From JAKQEM01 sp964391185 (GTDB lineage: Bacteria > Patescibacteriota > Gracilibacteria > Peribacterales > Peribacteraceae), in the NCBI GenBank assembly GCA_964391185.1, contig CAYMIX010000002.1, positions 156,267 to 220,266 on the forward strand: a stretch of DNA of 64,000 bases, in the 5' to 3' direction. The notes below the pieces were generated by a model. The model was not told the origin of the DNA, searched no databases, and was given only the letters and a program-made list of their open reading frames with translations. The translations under genes were made by a program, and so were the position numbers. This document shows positions 9,096 to 18,033 of the stretch, one piece after another. The first letter of the stretch is position 1; each line of letters begins with the position of its first letter.

Positions 9096-9833
9096 ATGTT
9101 CCACGACAAGAAGGTCATCGTGGTGATGCCAGCATATAACGTAGAAAAAACGCTGGAGGTCACCTACCGAAACTTAATGCACGACGTCGTGGATGAAGTG
9201 ATTTTGGTGGACGATGCGAGCCATGACGGCACCGCAGAGCTTGCACGCAAACTCGGCATTACGACTGTGCAGCATGAGAAAAACAAAGGCTACGGTGGTA
9301 ACCAAAAAACCTGCTACAAAACAGCACTGGAACATGGCGCAGATGTCGTGGTGATGGTGCATCCAGACTATCAATATGAACCTCGGCTAGTCGTTGCGAT
9401 GGCAGCGATGATCATCGATGGGCCATACGATGCAGTGATCGGATCGCGTATTCTCGGAGGACATGCGCTCGCTGGAGGAATGCCACTGTATAAGTATATT
9501 GCGAACAGATTTCTCACATTCTCCGAAAACGTATTACTTGGTGAAAAGCTTTCGGAATATCACTCTGGATATCGTGCTTTTTCCCGAAAGCTCCTGGAAA
9601 AACTCGATACATCCATGAACTCTGATGACTTTATTTTCGATAACCAAATGCTCGCGCAGGTGTACTACCACAAGTTCCTCGTGGGCGAGATTTCCGTTCC
9701 TACAAAGTATTTCCCTGAAGCATCGTCGATCAATTTCCGCCGCAGTGTGAAGTACGGCTTGGGCGTGCTCGGTGTTTCGCTTCGTTATCGATTACATACA
9801 TGGGGAATTTTGAAATCCCCTCTCTTCTCCTGA
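9096..9833 (+). CDS. GT2-family glycosyltransferase, DPM1-like
   Basis: 245 residues of GT-A fold. It has the N-terminal VVMPAYNVEKT motif, the ILVDDASHDGT nucleotide-binding motif, and a VMVHPDYQYEP segment in place of the usual DxD region. This matches polyprenyl-phosphate mannosyl/glucosyl transferases, which make the lipid-linked sugar donors used by GT-C enzymes such as those nearby. No C-terminal membrane domain is present. It is followed after 7 bp by a methyltransferase. Confidence 0.85.
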   Translation: MFHDKKVIVVMPAYNVEKTLEVTYRNLMHDVVDEVILVDDASHDGTAELARKLGITTVQHEKNKGYGGNQKTCYKTALEHGADVVVMVHPDYQYEPRLVVAMAAMIIDGPYDAVIGSRILGGHALAGGMPLYKYIANRFLTFSENVLLGEKLSEYHSGYRAFSRKLLEKLDTSMNSDDFIFDNQMLAQVYYHKFLVGEISVPTKYFPEASSINFRRSVKYGLGVLGVSLRYRLHTWGILKSPLFS

Positions 9834-9840
9834 TTCACCT

Positions 9841-10584
9841 ATGGCAAATTTTCTGCCACTGAAAAATTACATGTTCTATTGTTTGGAGAAGTGCATCCGC
9901 ATGGAAAAGCTCGAAGGACCATTCTTGGATATCGGATGTGGTATTGGGGATATTAGTTTGTATTTAGCCAAAAAAGGATGGACCGGCACAGCGATCGATT
10001 ACTCTGATATTGCGATTGAACGAACCAAGAAAAATCTTGCAGCATATCCAAACATCGACGTGAAAAAGACAGCGCTTGAAGAGATGACTGGCCAATATAA
10101 AACTGCACTGATGTGGGATGTGCTTGAGCATATCGAGCATGACGAAGCGGCACTGAAAAAGATTTCTACGCTCCTCGCACCAGGTGGAAAAATTTTGATT
10201 GCTGTTCCAAGTAACCCACGCGAATGGCGTTGGGATGACCAATTCTACGGTCACTTCAGGCGCTACACCGTGGCTGATATGACGAGAAAAATGACCAACG
10301 CAGGATTGAAGCCAATCTTCTTCTGGGACTTCACGTTCCCAATTTTCTGGATCATGCGCAGGGCATACACCGTGGTAAAGAGCGCACCAAAGGTAGACGA
10401 AGCCGACAAGGAAGGCCGCACGAAAGAAAGCGCAACGGTGAACGCGTGGGATATTCCAGTACTCTCAAAAATTCTCAATGGCATCACACCAATCTGGCGT
10501 CTTATTTACTGGATTCAGTTCTATGCATTCAGGCGCGCAGTAAACGCAGGGCATGAATTCTTTGTGTTAGCGGAGAAGGCTTAA
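9841..10584 (+). CDS. class I SAM-dependent methyltransferase
   Basis: 247 residues with the SAM-binding motif LDIGCGIGDIS at about residues 29-39, the acidic DYSD end of strand 2, and a WDVLEHIEHDE motif. This is a Methyltransf_11/23-type enzyme. It is probably co-transcribed with the GT2 gene, which points to methylation of a sugar or lipid in the same glycan pathway. Its 3' end overlaps the convergent gene by four bases. Confidence 0.8.
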   Translation: MANFLPLKNYMFYCLEKCIRMEKLEGPFLDIGCGIGDISLYLAKKGWTGTAIDYSDIAIERTKKNLAAYPNIDVKKTALEEMTGQYKTALMWDVLEHIEHDEAALKKISTLLAPGGKILIAVPSNPREWRWDDQFYGHFRRYTVADMTRKMTNAGLKPIFFWDFTFPIFWIMRRAYTVVKSAPKVDEADKEGRTKESATVNAWDIPVLSKILNGITPIWRLIYWIQFYAFRRAVNAGHEFFVLAEKA

Positions 10585-12521
10585 AACGCTTTCTCGTAGA
10601 TGCGTGGCACCGATGTTGGTGTGCCGTATTTCAAAACCCATGGCGCCGTCGAACAGTATTTCTGGAACCACTGCGCACGTTCTTCTGTTGCGATAATCAG
10701 ATAACGGATATGTAAATCAACGAATGCAGATGTGGCACATTGCCATTCGATCAAACGCAAATTCACTCTTGTCTCTTCTGTTGTGTTATCCCACGATGTC
10801 GGACCGATTGTGAAACGGCCGGTGTTTCCCATAAAGAGCATGCGAGATTCGTCGACGTTTCCATGTTCGAGTACGTCATCAGGTTGATCCATGAGCGAAC
10901 CCATATAGAACCAATCTGCTTGGGTTGTATTTGAGCGAACCCACTCCTCCATCGCGCGTTGCTCCTCTGAGGGCTGAGGCATTTGAGCGAAGAGTGGCTC
11001 TGAGACGAAGCGGAAGTTTGGAACAATGCTGCGAACGATAAGGTACGACGTTCCGGTTACGAGCATCGAGAGAATAATGAAGGACCCTGCGACCGAATGC
11101 TTCTTGCTATGTGTCATCCACGAAGTCAGCAGCCAATAGCCAACGAGGAATGAAGCGAGTCCCATGCCTGCATGGAACAAGTGATACAAATCTGTTGGGC
11201 GTGGAACATAGCGGACAATGAATGGAACGCTTAGATGCATCAGCGCAAGCAATGCGATAAACAAAAAGAACGGCTGTTCTGTGCGCTTACGCCAGGCAAA
11301 GACACATGCGAATGGAAGGAGAAGAACCGGGAACCCGAAGTCGCGCCAGAAGCGAATATCCCAAATCATCATGAATTCTTTGGAGCCGTATGTGTACAAG
11401 CGCCCATCGAGTGCGAGTGCGAATGATGGATGATCTCCCTGAGGGAAAGCGGTGAAAAGCCCACCCTGGAATCGTGCGATGATCAGCGATACGACAACCA
11501 CTGCGATGAGTGCAAATACTGATTGCTTGAGGACATTCTTCGTAAAGAATCCGCAAACAATTGCAAGCGAGATGGCGGCTATCAGCAGTGCAAAACTTGT
11601 TTCGGTTGTGAGCGCAGCACACAGAAGGAATATGACGAGCATTCCTGCAACATGCTTGAGTCTCGTCTGGATTCCTGGCGTCCAAATAAGAAGTAAACAA
11701 TAGAGTGACGCAAATACATACGGCACTCCGGTAATCGTGGGACGATGCCCAATGAAGCGCAGGTTCGACCAACCCGTGAGCATTGGTGTGAGGTTGCGGA
11801 ATGGGACATCAAGAGAGTTGCCCATCACAAAGTGCTGCCAGAGATCCTTGATGAGATCGAAACCTTTGAACCATGTGAGCCCATCACCAGCAAGTGCAAG
11901 CAATGCAACGATGAATGCAGTTCTCCATGTTGCTCCAAGCTTGCGAGCGATCGCCGCAGCGAAAAATAAAATCGATCCAGCTCCAAGGAATGGCTGCCAT
12001 GCATATGCAGTCATCAGTGAGACTTTTGTAAGCGATGACATCACCGCAACGAAGAGTGCAGGAATGTAATGGTATCCCGCGATCTGCCATGGGTTCATCG
12101 GTTCCATCACAGGGAAATTCCCATGCATAATGGTCGCTGGCAGTGGGAAATACGTCCACAGCAATGGATCACTTCCGAGGAATCGTGCGCCCATGAACCC
12201 TGCGAGCAGTGTGATGAACCAAAGAATTGATGTGAGCCACTTTGGTGGCGGATCAGAAATACGAATCCCAAATCGAATAAGATCGATAATCCCACCAAGA
12301 GCGAAGATACCTGTGATGCAAAATCCTACATAAAACGCTGACTCGATCGGCATCACATATCCGAGAATATTTACCGCCATCATTAAGATTGCAACTCCGC
12401 CGGTGAATGTCATGCCGGTAAGTGCGAGGCGATCGCGCCAACCAAGTACTGCTGCGCCCACGCCATAACCAGCCGCCATCAGAATGGCAATGAAGAGCAC
12501 GGCGAGAATGGAAGTTGTCAT
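10581..12521 (-). CDS. polytopic membrane protein, GT-C-like, function unknown
   Basis: 646 residues with about thirteen hydrophobic segments and a soluble tail. The organisation resembles GT-C or DUF2298-type membrane glycosyltransferases, with an early loop (LGSDPLLWTYFPLP) that could hold an acidic catalytic site. It overlaps the upstream methyltransferase by ATGA, forming a two-gene operon. No family motif is strong enough for a firm assignment. Confidence 0.65.
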   Translation of the reverse strand: MTTSILAVLFIAILMAAGYGVGAAVLGWRDRLALTGMTFTGGVAILMMAVNILGYVMPIESAFYVGFCITGIFALGGIIDLIRFGIRISDPPPKWLTSILWFITLLAGFMGARFLGSDPLLWTYFPLPATIMHGNFPVMEPMNPWQIAGYHYIPALFVAVMSSLTKVSLMTAYAWQPFLGAGSILFFAAAIARKLGATWRTAFIVALLALAGDGLTWFKGFDLIKDLWQHFVMGNSLDVPFRNLTPMLTGWSNLRFIGHRPTITGVPYVFASLYCLLLIWTPGIQTRLKHVAGMLVIFLLCAALTTETSFALLIAAISLAIVCGFFTKNVLKQSVFALIAVVVVSLIIARFQGGLFTAFPQGDHPSFALALDGRLYTYGSKEFMMIWDIRFWRDFGFPVLLLPFACVFAWRKRTEQPFFLFIALLALMHLSVPFIVRYVPRPTDLYHLFHAGMGLASFLVGYWLLTSWMTHSKKHSVAGSFIILSMLVTGTSYLIVRSIVPNFRFVSEPLFAQMPQPSEEQRAMEEWVRSNTTQADWFYMGSLMDQPDDVLEHGNVDESRMLFMGNTGRFTIGPTSWDNTTEETRVNLRLIEWQCATSAFVDLHIRYLIIATEERAQWFQKYCSTAPWVLKYGTPTSVPRIYEKAF

Positions 12522-13444
12522 GGTTTACGAACGAGAATCCATTGGTAGTCGTACCGACGCAGCGCCCAGATAGCGATACTCATGAGCCGGATAATTGCTT
12601 CACGAATCCACTTTGGGACATTGGATTTCTTTGCAGGCTTCGGCTCTGTGAGTTGTGTGAACGAAGATTCCTGACGTTCCACGGATGCCTTCGGCGAAAC
12701 TTTTCGCAAACCCAATCGGAAGAGCGCATCTGTCAGAGGCAAATGCCAACGGTCGAAATCGCGACGGCCTTGAGCAACAGTAACGAATCCTGTTTGATTC
12801 ATCAGCGTGTGTAAATTTTCTAGACTGAAATATGTGAGATGCTCTGGGTAAAAGAGCTTCCACAAGTCACCAACTTTTGATGGCGAGTAACCATTGATAT
12901 CTGGTGTTTCGATAAACAGATGTGAGCCCGACGGCATCGCATCGAACAATAACTTCATATCCGCAGGTGGATCATCCAAATGTTCGATGACGTGGAACAT
13001 GGTGAAGACGCTTGCTGGTTGTTTTGTGAGAATCTGTGGGAGATCTCCAATACCACCGCGAATAACATTTAGCCCAGCTTTGTGCGCAAGCTCGACACCT
13101 TCGCCACTCGGCTCAATCCCAAATCCTCCGATAAACCCGACTTTTTTTAGAACAGTTAAGAATGTTCCTTCTCCAGTGCCGATATCACAGAGATGATCAG
13201 GTGTGACAAAGCGTGCAATGGTCCTGATGCGATCGCGAGAGTTACGTTCACGCGCCTGGAGTTTTTCCGGATCTTTCAAAATCGGAAGGCTATCGTAATA
13301 TTTTTCATCGAGGATTTTCTTCTCCAGCCACATGAGTCCACACTTGGGACAAACACGTTCGTGCATCTGTTTGATGACACGAGGAACACCTTCAGTTCCA
13401 CAAAGGAAACAATGAGTATGCGATGAAGAAGCATGTGCATGCAT
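12518..13444 (-). CDS. zinc-ribbon plus class I methyltransferase
   Basis: 308 residues. A four-cysteine ribbon (CFLCG then CPKCG, residues 13-37) precedes a Rossmann methyltransferase with motif I DIGTGEGTF and a FHVIEHLDDP motif. This CxxC-CxxC plus methyltransferase layout is common in sugar C-methyltransferase-like enzymes of surface-glycan clusters. It starts the minus operon with the membrane protein at 10581. A GATACT hexamer lies 10 nt upstream of the ATG, and it diverges from the heptose block. Confidence 0.8.
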   Translation of the reverse strand: MHAHASSSHTHCFLCGTEGVPRVIKQMHERVCPKCGLMWLEKKILDEKYYDSLPILKDPEKLQARERNSRDRIRTIARFVTPDHLCDIGTGEGTFLTVLKKVGFIGGFGIEPSGEGVELAHKAGLNVIRGGIGDLPQILTKQPASVFTMFHVIEHLDDPPADMKLLFDAMPSGSHLFIETPDINGYSPSKVGDLWKLFYPEHLTYFSLENLHTLMNQTGFVTVAQGRRDFDRWHLPLTDALFRLGLRKVSPKASVERQESSFTQLTEPKPAKKSNVPKWIREAIIRLMSIAIWALRRYDYQWILVRKP

Positions 13445-13526
13445 CGTTGTGGAGAGTATCCGTTTGGCCTGTTTGGCGCAATAAACAACGCTCGAACTGC
13501 ATAGAGACGAACGGTAAAAAGTGCAG

Positions 13527-13532
13527 TAAACT
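13527..13532 (+). promoter_or_regulatory. -10 hexamer TAAACT, 6 nt before ATG
   Basis: TAAACT followed by six bases and ATG at 13539 heads the four-gene ADP-heptose operon. There is no Shine-Dalgarno, which suggests a leaderless start. Confidence 0.5.
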
Positions 13533-13538
13533 ACCCGT

Positions 13539-14885
13539 ATGCCAAAGCACCCAAAGAAAGAGACGGCTCAGTATTTCTTCGACGCGAAGGATATGGTCGT
13601 CATGCCCAAAGTTTGGGGCGAAGAACACTGGATCGTAAACAAGGAATACTGCGGGAAGAAGCTTCTCCTCAAGAAAAACCACCGCTGCAGCATGCATCAG
13701 CATAAAGAAAAAGATGAAGTGTTTTACGTGCAGAGCGGCAAAGTGCTCATGGAAATCGGAGGAAAAGAATTCACCCTTAAGCCAGGCGATTCCATTCATG
13801 TTCCTCAGAACACACCGCATCGTTTTACGGGATTGGAGAAGAGCGAGATCATCGAATTTTCTACAACACACAAAGAAGAAGATAGCTACCGTTCCGAGCA
13901 ATCGGGTCACATAGAGCCTGAGCGTCATGAGAAGCAATCCGCAGCGATTGAACGATTTGAGAACATCAACGTATTGGTCGTCGGTGATGTCATGATCGAT
14001 GTGTACTTACACGGAACAGTCGACCGCATATCGCCAGAAGCACCTGTACCAGTTGTGAAGTATCAGTATGAAGAAGCAGTCGCAGGAGGTGCAGCAAACG
14101 TCGCAGCAAATATTTCCGCGCTTGGTGGCCACGCAACACTCATTGGTGTGTGTGGCGATGACGATGGCTGCAACACGCTCGCACAACTCTTGGAAGAAAC
14201 AGGCACGCGTTCGATATTGATACGCGATGACAGCCGTTGCACCACACAGAAGACGCGCATCGTTAGCCACGGGAAGCAACAGTTACTCCGTTTTGATGCC
14301 GAGCAAACACATCACCTTACTGCAAAAATCGAGAAGCAATTGCTCGGACATATCAAACAAATTCTGCCAAAGCACGACGTACTACTCCTTTCAGATTACG
14401 CCAAAGGAGTCTTCTCTCCGAGGTTCCTGCAAGCATGTATTACGCTCGCACAAGCGAAGAAAATCCCCGTATTGCTCGACCCAAAACCGCACGATGCTAG
14501 CTATGTGAAATCTGTCAGTGGTGTGTCGTTGATTTTGCCAAACCGCCGCGAAGCAGAAATCCTCTACGGACGAAAGGTGGAAGATATTGTGAGCCTCGCA
14601 GCAAATCTTGCGAAGCAGACAAAAACAAATGTGCTGCTCACTGCAGGAGAGCAAGGAATGGTACTTGCAGGCAGCGGCCAAACTGCTGACTTCCCTGCTA
14701 TCACACACAGTGTTATCGACGTCTCTGGCGCAGGTGATACGGTTGCTGCAACCATCGCACTCGCCATTGCAGCCAAGCTTGAGCTCACATACGCAGCTGA
14801 CCTCGCAAACCGTGCAGCATCGGTTGTGGTCACAAAGCCAGGAACAGCAACGCTCACACCAGAAGAGCTCCTCTCTGTTTTATGA
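13539..14885 (+). CDS. cupin fused to HldE-type heptose-7-phosphate kinase
   Basis: 448 residues in two domains. Residues 1-110 form a mannose-6-phosphate-isomerase-like cupin with metal ligands visible as H53, H55, E60 and H94. Residues 135-448 form a PfkB/ribokinase domain with the GGAANVAAN signature (183-191) and the catalytic GAGD at 397-400. The kinase part matches the N-terminal half of HldE (RfaE1), which makes heptose 1,7-bisphosphate. The adenylyltransferase half is a separate gene at 15394. The cupin fusion is unusual and may belong to sugar isomerisation or sensing. It is first of a four-gene, ATGA-coupled operon. Confidence 0.8.
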   Translation: MPKHPKKETAQYFFDAKDMVVMPKVWGEEHWIVNKEYCGKKLLLKKNHRCSMHQHKEKDEVFYVQSGKVLMEIGGKEFTLKPGDSIHVPQNTPHRFTGLEKSEIIEFSTTHKEEDSYRSEQSGHIEPERHEKQSAAIERFENINVLVVGDVMIDVYLHGTVDRISPEAPVPVVKYQYEEAVAGGAANVAANISALGGHATLIGVCGDDDGCNTLAQLLEETGTRSILIRDDSRCTTQKTRIVSHGKQQLLRFDAEQTHHLTAKIEKQLLGHIKQILPKHDVLLLSDYAKGVFSPRFLQACITLAQAKKIPVLLDPKPHDASYVKSVSGVSLILPNRREAEILYGRKVEDIVSLAANLAKQTKTNVLLTAGEQGMVLAGSGQTADFPAITHSVIDVSGAGDTVAATIALAIAAKLELTYAADLANRAASVVVTKPGTATLTPEELLSVL

Positions 14886-15397
14886 TCAAACACTTGCTCC
14901 TCGACCGAGACGGCACGATCAACCGTGACCGCGGCTATGTTCAGAAGCCTCACGAAATTGAGCTACTGCCAGGCGTGGTAGAAGGACTCGCAAAGCTCCG
15001 CGATGCTGGCGTACGTTTTTATATCGTCACCAACCAAGGCGCGCTCGGGAAAGGAACGGACACGATGGAGAACTATAAAACGGTTGCCAAGTGCATCGAG
15101 GACCTTTTGCGCGCACACGACATTCACATCATGCACACGTACTATTGCCCGAATGCCGAGCCAGATGCGCATCGGCGTAAGCCAAACGTAGGTATGTGGA
15201 CTGACGTACAAAACGATTTCCCCGATGTGCGACCGGCAGACTGCGTGATGGTTGGGGATAAAGATGCTGACATTCAGTTCGGCCAAAACATTGGCTGCAC
15301 GACTGCGCGCATTATCACCGATGCATATCCAATGACGATTGAAGCGGATTACACGGTGAAGGATTTGAACGAACTCGCTTCCCTTCTCCCCTTATGA
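14882..15397 (+). CDS. gmhB: D,D-heptose 1,7-bisphosphate phosphatase-like HAD hydrolase
   Basis: 171 residues, HAD subclass IIIA. The DRDGT motif gives the nucleophile Asp8 and acid Asp10, TNQ is motif II, and VGDKDADIQFG is motif IV. A partial cysteine/histidine loop (CPNAEPDAHRRKP) replaces the full GmhB zinc site, so metal binding may be weaker. It lies between kinase and nucleotidyltransferase genes with ATGA overlaps on both sides, which supports the heptose pathway assignment over histidinol phosphatase. Confidence 0.8.
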   Translation: MIKHLLLDRDGTINRDRGYVQKPHEIELLPGVVEGLAKLRDAGVRFYIVTNQGALGKGTDTMENYKTVAKCIEDLLRAHDIHIMHTYYCPNAEPDAHRRKPNVGMWTDVQNDFPDVRPADCVMVGDKDADIQFGQNIGCTTARIITDAYPMTIEADYTVKDLNELASLLPL

Positions 15398-15855
15398 GCG
15401 GACAAATCTTGAGCATCGAAGAAGTGATTACTTTCGCAGAACAAATGCGCGACAAAGGAATGTCGATTGTTACCACAAACGGCGCGTTTGATTTGTTCCA
15501 TCCAGGACATCAGTTTTTGCTCCAGGAAGCACGAACACTCGGTGATGTCCTAATTGTCGGAGTAAACAGTGACACATCTGTACGTGGCTATAAAGGACCC
15601 GACAGGCCAATCGATGGCCAGGCGAAGCGCGCAGAAAAAGTCGCAGAATACGCAGATGCCGTATTTATTTTTGATGACGCTGACCCACGACCATGGCTTC
15701 CACTCATTCAACCAGATATTCACGCCAATGCAGAAACATACGGACATGAATGCATCGAAGCTGGTGTCCTAGAAGAAATCGGCGCAACACTGGTACTGAT
15801 TCCGGTAAAAGCCGAATTGGGCTCTACCACACAGATTCTTAAAGACCGACCATGA
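15394..15855 (+). CDS. heptose 1-phosphate nucleotidyltransferase, HldE C-terminal type
   Basis: 153 residues of the cytidylyltransferase-like superfamily. It has the nucleotide-binding FDLFHPGH (HxGH at 36-39), GVNSDTSVRGYKGPDRP and a late STTQIL motif, the latter two characteristic of RfaE2/HldE-C. It activates heptose 1-phosphate, normally to ADP-heptose. This activity is fused to the kinase in many proteobacteria but is split here. Overlaps of four bases on both sides make it part of one polycistronic unit. Confidence 0.85.
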   Translation: MSGQILSIEEVITFAEQMRDKGMSIVTTNGAFDLFHPGHQFLLQEARTLGDVLIVGVNSDTSVRGYKGPDRPIDGQAKRAEKVAEYADAVFIFDDADPRPWLPLIQPDIHANAETYGHECIEAGVLEEIGATLVLIPVKAELGSTTQILKDRP

Positions 15856-16958
15856 AAACGATCTTCTATTTCTTCCTCACAATCCTGGCTTCGCCGTTTC
15901 TCCTGATAGCGACTGCATTCAGAAAGAAAAACACGACGCGCAAAGTTCTTGTCATTACCTTGGGGAAACTGGGAGATACAGTTTGTGTGACGCCTCTCTT
16001 TCGTGCGATCAAAGAATCAGATCCATCAGCAATTGTGCACGTGCTGTGTTTGAGATCTTCTGCATCTGTCCTCAAAGGAAATCCATTTATTACAGAGATC
16101 CATACACTCGATGATCAGACTGATCGTTGGAACGTGATGCATGCTCTTAAGAAAGAACGCTTCGATACCGTCATCAATGCACTACCAAATGCCTATGGAT
16201 CGATGGTTGGGCCATGGGTGCTCGCGAAGACAAACGTGAATAGCTTCTCAGATATTCACGGCATCATGGTGCACATACTTATGCTCTTTCAAACGAATAA
16301 TACGAAATACGGCATCGGTATGAATACGTTTGCACACTACATGACACTCGCAGAAAAAGCCGGATTCAAGCGCATTCCACACAAGCTCGACTACTTCTAT
16401 AGCGATGCTGCTAAAACCAAAGCTCATGAACTGATCACCGCGAATCATCTCACAGGAAAACCATTTGTGGTCCTGAATGTAACTGCGGGAAATAAAGTAA
16501 AAGAATGGCCCGAAGAGAAATTTATCGCATTGGCGCGTCACATTACTGATAACAAAAACATGCACGTTGTCATTTCAACTGCGGATAAACAGGCAGCTGA
16601 AAGTATCATCGCAAACATCGAACGCGGACCTCTTGTTGTGAATGGCTCAGGAATCAGCCTCGAAGAAACTGGCGCGCTCTATGCAGAAGCAAAAGCATTC
16701 GTCGGCGTAGATACCGGCCCGATGTATATCGCGTATGCCGTTGGCTGCCCAGTGGTGATTATCATGGGGCCGATTGATCCAAACGAACAGATTCCACCTG
16801 CTGGTAAACACGTAGAACATGTTCCCCCGCCACCAGGAACAATTCCCTGGATGTTCGTTGCTCGCTCTCCGCGCACTGCAACCCAGGCACAATTGGCTGC
16901 CGCTCGCGATACCAGCCTAGAATCTGTGATTCAGGCAGTGGATAGAATCCTTCTGTAA
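15852..16958 (+). CDS. GT9 heptosyltransferase-like glycosyltransferase
   Basis: 368 residues, GT-B fold. After a short N-terminal hydrophobic stretch come the KVLVITLGKLGD motif of ADP-heptose:LPS heptosyltransferases, the NVTAGNKVKEWP donor-domain motif, and the VGVDTGPMYIAYAVGCPVV signature. It is last in the heptose operon, so it probably transfers ADP-heptose onto a surface glycan. No LPS genes are seen, so the acceptor is unknown. Confidence 0.85.
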   Translation: MKTIFYFFLTILASPFLLIATAFRKKNTTRKVLVITLGKLGDTVCVTPLFRAIKESDPSAIVHVLCLRSSASVLKGNPFITEIHTLDDQTDRWNVMHALKKERFDTVINALPNAYGSMVGPWVLAKTNVNSFSDIHGIMVHILMLFQTNNTKYGIGMNTFAHYMTLAEKAGFKRIPHKLDYFYSDAAKTKAHELITANHLTGKPFVVLNVTAGNKVKEWPEEKFIALARHITDNKNMHVVISTADKQAAESIIANIERGPLVVNGSGISLEETGALYAEAKAFVGVDTGPMYIAYAVGCPVVIIMGPIDPNEQIPPAGKHVEHVPPPPGTIPWMFVARSPRTATQAQLAAARDTSLESVIQAVDRILL

Positions 16959-16992
16959 TGGTAGTGTCCGTGCACGATTTTCCGCTTTCCTT

Positions 16993-18033
16993 ATGGAACA
17001 CGCTGAAGGACACAGTCATCACACATTTACCACGCTCGTTACGGGCGCTCCGGGCTGGCTTGGAACCAAGCTGGTCGAAGCTCTCGCAAATCCTGATGAT
17101 CCACTGCAAAAGTTTTCAGGGCACAAACACCGCAAGGTGAAGGCTTTGGTTCTTCCCAGCATGGACACATCGATGCTTCCAAAGAATGTCGAACTGATTC
17201 CAGGAAATGTGCTTGATACTGCATCACTCGATAAAGCGATGGAGGGGGTCGACACTGTTTTCCACTTGGTAGGAATTATTCACCCAAAGAAAATCCCACA
17301 GCTGTTCGACATCAATACGAAAGGTACATTGAACATGCTCGAGGCTGCAGCAAAAGCAGGAGTGAAGCGCGTCGTGTTCATCAGCAGTAACTCCGCAGCA
17401 GGGCTTGGAAAGGCAATGAAGGAAAGCGACACTCCACATCCATACATGGCCTATGGCCGCAGCAAACTTCAGGCTGAGGAACATGTACTGCGATTTGTCC
17501 GCGAAGGAAAGCTCGAAGCAGTTATTCTCCGTCCATGTTGGTTCTACGGACCTGGTAACGGTCAGCCAGAGCGCCAGCTTCGCTTCTTCCGCATGATCCA
17601 AAAGGGTAATCCAATTATGTTTGGAAATGGCAAGAGCCTGCGTTCGATGAGCTACCTCGATAACACGATTCAGGGAATGCTCCTCGCAGAAAAAACACCA
17701 GAAGCAAACGGACAGATCTATTGGATTGCTGATGAAAAGCCATACGAAACCATCGAGGTATATCAGACGATTGCGAATGTGTTTGGAACCAAATTGAAGC
17801 CACGCAAAATCCCGGGATTGGCTTCATTTATCTGCCGCATCGTCGATAAAATTCTGCAATCGATGAACATGTACATCACGGAATTCCACGTCGCAGGAGA
17901 GATGGATCGCGATATCGCATGTGATGTGAGCAAAGCAAAGAAGGAGCTTGGATATAACCCAGAAGTATCACTCGAGGAAGGCATGAAGCGTTCGATTGAT
18001 TGGGCTCGCAAGTACCAGAAACTCGAAATATGA
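16993..18033 (+). CDS. extended SDR NAD-dependent epimerase/dehydratase
   Basis: 346 residues. The NAD-binding TGAPGWLGT motif is at 17-25, the catalytic Tyr-Lys pair sits in YGRSK, and there is an HLVGI segment. Extended SDRs of this type interconvert nucleotide sugars or sterol-like substrates. It overlaps the next epimerase gene by ATGA. The exact reaction is not predictable. Confidence 0.8.
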   Translation: MEHAEGHSHHTFTTLVTGAPGWLGTKLVEALANPDDPLQKFSGHKHRKVKALVLPSMDTSMLPKNVELIPGNVLDTASLDKAMEGVDTVFHLVGIIHPKKIPQLFDINTKGTLNMLEAAAKAGVKRVVFISSNSAAGLGKAMKESDTPHPYMAYGRSKLQAEEHVLRFVREGKLEAVILRPCWFYGPGNGQPERQLRFFRMIQKGNPIMFGNGKSLRSMSYLDNTIQGMLLAEKTPEANGQIYWIADEKPYETIEVYQTIANVFGTKLKPRKIPGLASFICRIVDKILQSMNMYITEFHVAGEMDRDIACDVSKAKKELGYNPEVSLEEGMKRSIDWARKYQKLEI

